DNA of 8,309 bases from JBMNCR01 sp049366695 (GTDB lineage Bacteria > Bacillota > Clostridia > Eubacteriales > Alkalibacteraceae), in assembly GCA_049366695.1 (NCBI GenBank), contig JBMNCR010000041.1, forward strand, positions 1 to 8,309, given 5' to 3'. Within the stretch, counting starts at the first letter, position 1. The number at the start of each line of letters is the position of its first letter. The notes under the pieces are model-generated. The model ran no database searches and had not been told where the DNA came from. It was given only the letters and a program-made list of their open reading frames with translations. This document shows positions 5,113-8,309 of the stretch, in pieces. The position numbers and the translations under genes were made by a program.

Positions 5113-5168
5113 AGATTAGGTAAGTTTAGAAAAAATATCTATTCTTCTTCTAAACTTACCTAATTTTT
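5113..5168 (+). terminator. Strong intercistronic hairpin with T-run between tctC and tctB
   Basis: TTAGGTAAGTTTAGAA (5116-5131) is exactly complementary to TTCTAAACTTACCTAA (5148-5163). A5115-T5164, a G-U pair and A5113-T5166 extend it to about 19 pairs around a 16-nt loop. The right arm runs into TTTTT (5164-5168). It has the form of an intrinsic terminator. Because tctB and tctA have no evident promoter of their own, it probably works as a partial terminator or a 3' stabiliser that lifts tctC mRNA above tctBA. That is a familiar arrangement for binding-protein-dependent transporters. Confidence 0.8.
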
Positions 5169-5176
5169 CAGTTTCG

Positions 5177-5184
5177 AAAGGAGG
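5177..5184 (+). promoter_or_regulatory. tctB: SD deciding the TTG start of tctB
   Basis: AAAGGAGG lies 7 nt before TTG 5192. No ATG in frame lies nearby at a useful distance, and the TTG gives a natural membrane-protein N-terminus (MNKIFDKTSIVLIAIF), so the rare start codon is well supported. Confidence 0.75.
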
Positions 5185-5191
5185 ACAATAC

Positions 5192-5695
5192 TTGAATAAA
5201 ATTTTTGATAAAACTAGTATTGTATTAATTGCAATTTTCATAGTTGCAACAATATTTTTCTGGTTATCTTTTCATATACCAGTTTTGGATCATGCGATAC
5301 CTATGTACAAAAATAGGATTGACGCAGGTGTTTTCCCAAAAGTGTTAACAGGCCTAATAATGGTTTTAAGTATAATTGTGATTTATTTAGATTACAAGAC
5401 AGCTAAATCTGGAAAATTAAAAAAAAATGATATAGTATTTTTTAAAGATTCCGAGACAAGAAATCGTATTATTGCTAATTTTGTTCTTGTTTTTTTATCT
5501 GCGATTTTTTTTAATGTGCTAGGTGCTTTCCTTACAATATTCTTTTTTGTATTAATTTATCTATGGATATGGGGAATAAGAAAACTATCTTTGTTACTTT
5601 TAACACCTCTATTTGTTGACCTCGGTATCTATGTAATTTTTTACAGGCTACTTTCTGTTAGATTACCGAAAGGTATATTGGAAAATATTTTATAG
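5192..5695 (+). CDS. tctB: Tripartite tricarboxylate transporter small membrane subunit TctB
   Basis: A 167-residue integral membrane protein, the small and poorly conserved subunit of TTT systems, required with TctA for uptake. Hydrophobic segments lie at about 9-27, 48-66, 93-109, 110-127 and 132-151, that is four or five membrane spans. A lysine-rich cytosolic loop ('KTAKSGKLKKND', 69-80) lies between the second and third. Features typical of TctB are 'DAGVFPKVLTGLIM' before span two and the C-terminal 'RLLSVRLPKGIL'. Translation starts at TTG. It lies downstream of the tctC hairpin and 14 nt before tctA, with which it is surely co-transcribed. Assignment relies on topology, size and position more than on sequence motifs, but the context is decisive. 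Confidence 0.88.
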   Translation: MNKIFDKTSIVLIAIFIVATIFFWLSFHIPVLDHAIPMYKNRIDAGVFPKVLTGLIMVLSIIVIYLDYKTAKSGKLKKNDIVFFKDSETRNRIIANFVLVFLSAIFFNVLGAFLTIFFFVLIYLWIWGIRKLSLLLLTPLFVDLGIYVIFYRLLSVRLPKGILENIL

Positions 5696-5709
5696 AAAGA
5701 GGTTAGAAA

Positions 5710-7203
5710 ATGTTTGAAAATATAATACTAGGCTTAAATACCATAGTTGACCCATTAAATTTAGTATATGTGCTATTTGGTGTTACAATTGGAATTACAG
5801 TTGGAGCAATGCCAGGACTTACTTCTACAATGGGTGCTGCATTGGTTTTACCTTTTACTTTTTTTCTAGAGCCAATTCCTGCAATAGCAATGCTTTCTGC
5901 TCTTTATTGTGGGGCAATCTATGGTGGGTCTATTTCTGCAATTTTAATTAATACTCCTGGGACAGGAGCAGCAGCGATTACTACTCTTGATGGATATGAA
6001 CTAACGAGGCAAGGTGAAGCAGGTAAAGCTCTAGGTGTTGCTGTTGTAGCCTCTTCTCTTGGTGGACTTTTCAGTGTATTTGTATTAATGTTAGTAGCTC
6101 CACAGGTTGCTAAAATAGCTATTTCCTTTGGTGCTCCTGAATATTTCGCTCTTTCATTTTTTGGAATTAGTATGGTTGTAAACTTAAAAACTGGAGAAGA
6201 ACTTAAAAATATTATCGGTGGCTTATTTGGCATATTTATTTCTACAGTCGGAATTGATGCGATGACTGGATACCAAAGATTTACTTTTAATAATACAGAT
6301 TTAATGAATGGAATTAGTTTTATACCTGTAATGATTGGGTTATTTGCTGCTACAGAATTTTATCGTCAATCTGAAAGAACTGTTGCTAGATCAATAGTGC
6401 ATCTTGAAAATATTTCTAAGTTACCTTCCATAATTGAATTCTGGTCATTGAGATGGACCATTTTAAGATCTGCTATTATTGGGACATTTATTGGTATTTT
6501 GCCTGCTGAGGGAGGCACTGTTAGTTCGTTTATTAGTTATAATGAAGCCAAAAGGTGGTCAAAAAATCCTGAAAAGTTTGGAACTGGTATACTTGAGGGT
6601 GTGGCAGCTCCCGAAGCCGCTAATAATGCTGCAACAGGGGGGGCAATGATTCCAACAATGACTCTTGGTATCCCAGGGAGTTCAACTACAGCAGTTATAC
6701 TAGGAGGACTAATGATACAAGGCATGAGGCCCGGACCATTGTTATTTACCTCACAACCAAAATTTGTTTACTCTGTTTTTGTAGCGATGTTTATAGCAAA
6801 TATTTTCTTTCTAATATTAGGTTTGTTTGGGGCAAAAGTGTTTGCTCAAGTTGGGAAAATTCCACTTTACATATTGAATCCAATTATTTTAGTTCTTTGT
6901 TTTGTTGGTTCTTTTTCCCTTAATAACAATGTTGCTGATGTATGGATAATGGTAATTGCCGGTTTTTCGGGATATTTCATGAAAAAAGTTGGATTTTCTG
7001 GAATCCCAATTGCATTAGGAATGATACTTGGAGAAATAATCGAAGTATCTTTTAGACAGACAGGAACTCTATTTGATAATAATTTTGCTGTATTTTTCAC
7101 AAGACCGTATTCAGCTGTATTTATGTTTCTAGCAATTATATCACTTTTATGGCCTATTATTATAAGAAAAATCTCCCTTAAAAAAAATTCATCAGATGTA
7201 TAG
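5710..7203 (+). CDS. tctA: Tripartite tricarboxylate transporter large membrane subunit TctA
   Basis: The 497-residue transport channel of the TTT system, which takes up the TctC-delivered carboxylate using an ion gradient. It is highly hydrophobic, with about 10-12 membrane spans. The two family hallmark regions are intact and resemble each other as expected for an internal repeat. The first runs from 'GAMPGLTSTMGAALVLPF' (32-49) through 'CGAIYGGSISAILINTPGTG' (67-86) to 'LDGYELTRQGEAGKALG' (93-109). The second runs from 'GILPAEGGTVSSFISYNEAK' (262-281) through 'GVAAPEAANNAATGGAMIPT' (297-316) to 'LGIPGSSTTAVILGG' (319-333). The conserved 'KNPEKFGTGILEG' stretch lies between. Length is full for the family and no disruption is seen. 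SD AGAGG lies just upstream of ATG 5710. Confidence 0.95.
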   Translation: MFENIILGLNTIVDPLNLVYVLFGVTIGITVGAMPGLTSTMGAALVLPFTFFLEPIPAIAMLSALYCGAIYGGSISAILINTPGTGAAAITTLDGYELTRQGEAGKALGVAVVASSLGGLFSVFVLMLVAPQVAKIAISFGAPEYFALSFFGISMVVNLKTGEELKNIIGGLFGIFISTVGIDAMTGYQRFTFNNTDLMNGISFIPVMIGLFAATEFYRQSERTVARSIVHLENISKLPSIIEFWSLRWTILRSAIIGTFIGILPAEGGTVSSFISYNEAKRWSKNPEKFGTGILEGVAAPEAANNAATGGAMIPTMTLGIPGSSTTAVILGGLMIQGMRPGPLLFTSQPKFVYSVFVAMFIANIFFLILGLFGAKVFAQVGKIPLYILNPIILVLCFVGSFSLNNNVADVWIMVIAGFSGYFMKKVGFSGIPIALGMILGEIIEVSFRQTGTLFDNNFAVFFTRPYSAVFMFLAIISLLWPIIIRKISLKKNSSDV

Positions 7204-7262
7204 GCTTTTAATATATGATGTTTAAGTTTAAATAAATTATAGGAGAATAGGAGAAAAGGATT

Positions 7263-7949
7263 ATGTCTAACAAAGGATTTAGAATTATTAAAAAAATAAA
7301 TAGACCAAGTAAGGATGTATTAAATCAGTTTAAGAAATATCCCACACCCAATATTGCAGATAATATAAATAGATTTTTTTGTATGTCTTCTAAGATAAAA
7401 AAGATGAATGAAAAAAATATAAAATTAGTAGGTCCTGCCTTTACCGTAAAAGCGAGAGTAACAGATAACTTGTTGATTCATAAAGCACTAGATATAGCTG
7501 AACCAGGAGATATTCTTGTAATTGATGCTGAAGGTGATATTAATCATGCAATGTTAGGAGAAATAATGGTTAGTGAAGCAATTCAAAGAGAGTTGGGTGG
7601 TATAATAGTAGATGGAGCAATAAGAGATTTTGGAGAAATTAAAAAAATGGATTTTCCTGTATTTGCAAGAGGTGCAAATCCTAGAGGACCATACAAAGAT
7701 GGGCCTGGGGAAATAAATACAGTTATAAGTTGTGGTGGAGTAGTTATAAAACCAGGAGATATTTTAGTAGGGGATGAAGATGGTATTGTTATAGTACCTA
7801 TTGAAGAAATGGAAGAAATATTAGAAAAAACAAAAATAACATTTGAAAAAGAAATGAAAATATTGTCTGACATTAGAAAAGGTATTATAAGAAGCAAAGA
7901 CTGGGTTGATACTATACTTTCTAACAAAGGTTGCGAAATAATTGAATAG
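7263..7949 (+). CDS. RraA-like / HMG-CHA aldolase-family protein
   Basis: A 228-residue cytoplasmic protein of the RraA-like fold. Family signatures are 'PTPNIADNI' (28-36), 'GPAFTVKA' (57-64), 'DIAEPGDILVID' (77-88), 'LGEIMVSEAIQRELGGIIVD' (98-117), 'GAIRD' with R121-D122, and the C-terminal 'KPGDILVGDEDGIVIVP' (163-179). In characterised members (4-hydroxy-4-methyl-2-oxoglutarate / 4-carboxy-4-hydroxy-2-oxoadipate aldolases, which also decarboxylate oxaloacetate), the Arg-Asp pair binds pyruvate and the divalent metal. Both residues, and the Gly-Glu pair before them (G99-E100), are present, so enzymatic activity is plausible. True RraA, the RNase E inhibitor, is shorter, and that enzyme context is enterobacterial. 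Position 59 nt after tctA suggests the protein cleaves or decarboxylates the imported acid or a metabolite of it. SD AAAGGA precedes ATG 7263. Exact reaction unproven. Confidence 0.85.
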   Translation: MSNKGFRIIKKINRPSKDVLNQFKKYPTPNIADNINRFFCMSSKIKKMNEKNIKLVGPAFTVKARVTDNLLIHKALDIAEPGDILVIDAEGDINHAMLGEIMVSEAIQRELGGIIVDGAIRDFGEIKKMDFPVFARGANPRGPYKDGPGEINTVISCGGVVIKPGDILVGDEDGIVIVPIEEMEEILEKTKITFEKEMKILSDIRKGIIRSKDWVDTILSNKGCEIIE

Positions 7950-8309
7950 TATATAAATTTAGGAAAATTAATAATATAGATTGTATTTTATACAATTGTT
8001 TAATGATGCTAATTGAAGTAACCTCTAGCAAAGTTTTAATTATATTAATTGAAGGTAAGAGGTATACTCAAATTATAAAATCAGCTAAGTTTTCCCAAAG
8101 AACTCTGATTCTTTTTAAATAATTGATTATATTATATAATTTAAAGAGGCATGCCTAGTTTTAATTACTACATTACTTATAAAAAGAAGTAGTACAAGTG
8201 TGTTTAAGTACCATATTACTTATTATGTTATGTATATATAGTAGATGAAACTATTTCGGTCTAGATTTTTGCCTATTAAATCTGAATAACCATATTCATT
8301 AATTCTTTT
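7950..8309. other. Gene-free AT-rich 3' flank
   Basis: No protein or RNA gene can be supported in these 360 bp. Visible elements are a small hairpin at 7980-7996 (ATTGTAT/ATACAAT), a 9-bp direct repeat TAATTGAAG (8010-8018 and 8046-8054), a 10-bp perfect palindrome AGGCATGCCT (8147-8156), and a repeated ATTACTTAT (8172-8180, 8215-8223). Confidence 0.55.
7980..8001 (+). terminator. Weak terminator-like hairpin after the RraA-like gene
   Basis: ATTGTAT (7980-7986) and ATACAAT (7990-7996) make a perfect 7-bp stem with a 3-nt loop, followed by TGTTTA, 30 nt after the stop codon. Only one G-C pair and a broken T-run make it weak. It is the only plausible end for the Tct transcript before 8050. 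Confidence 0.3.

Noticed and set aside
8115..8146. TTTAAAT…ATTTAAA inverted repeat in the 3' flank as a terminator
   Set aside because: The stem is entirely A-T with mismatches on extension and has no T-run; in such AT-rich DNA it is expected by chance.
8223..8309. Minus-strand frame of 28 codons open to the right edge (…INEYGYSDLIGKNLDRNSF…), possible 3' end of a neighbouring gene
   Set aside because: Too short to judge, no motif recognised, and no terminator after it on that strand; an open frame of this length is not rare by chance.
1..8309. CRISPR array, tRNA/rRNA genes, riboswitch or toxin-antitoxin system
   Set aside because: I looked for regularly spaced repeats, cloverleaf/CCA-type features, known aptamer cores and small paired genes on both strands and found none that could be supported.

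Overview
The window is very AT-rich, with polyA/T-rich spacers, strong AAGGAGG-type Shine-Dalgarno (SD) sites and one TTG start. This points to a low-GC Firmicute, probably an anaerobe because it encodes a dicluster ferredoxin-type protein. A clostridial or Halanaerobiales-like host is my best inference, but no marker gene fixes the taxon. All intact genes lie on the + strand and look like one catabolic/uptake locus for an organic acid.

Layout: 1-303 is an upstream region with short palindromes (candidate operators). 304-963 encodes a GntR/FadR-type (FCD) regulator. 964-2392 is a long stretch with no intact gene. It contains an inactivated IS110-family transposase (about 1311-1754) joined head-on to a minus-strand scrap of an IS200/IS605 TnpA (1754-1834), then about 550 bp of AT-rich DNA with two candidate promoters and a 24-bp perfect palindrome. 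2393-3776 is a tight two-gene module: a 2[4Fe-4S] ferredoxin domain fused to an unrecognised domain, then a Cys-rich protein I do not recognise. It ends in a hairpin that begins inside the last stop codon. 3777-4105 is a leader with tandem promoters and an orphan perfect SD. 4106-7203 encodes a complete tripartite tricarboxylate transporter (TctC binding protein, TctB small and TctA large membrane subunits), with a strong terminator-like hairpin between tctC and tctB. 7263-7949 encodes an RraA-like / HMG-CHA aldolase-family protein. 7950-8309 has no gene that I can support.

Working model (inference): the FCD regulator senses a carboxylate, TctCBA imports it, and the RraA-like protein may act as an aldolase or decarboxylase on it or on a derivative. 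The ferredoxin-fusion/Cys-rich pair may supply a redox or metal-dependent step. The substrate cannot be read from sequence alone. The least explained and most interesting part is the 2393-3776 pair. Its control region (promoter plus 24-bp palindrome) and the hairpin separating the binding-protein gene from the membrane genes are also of interest.
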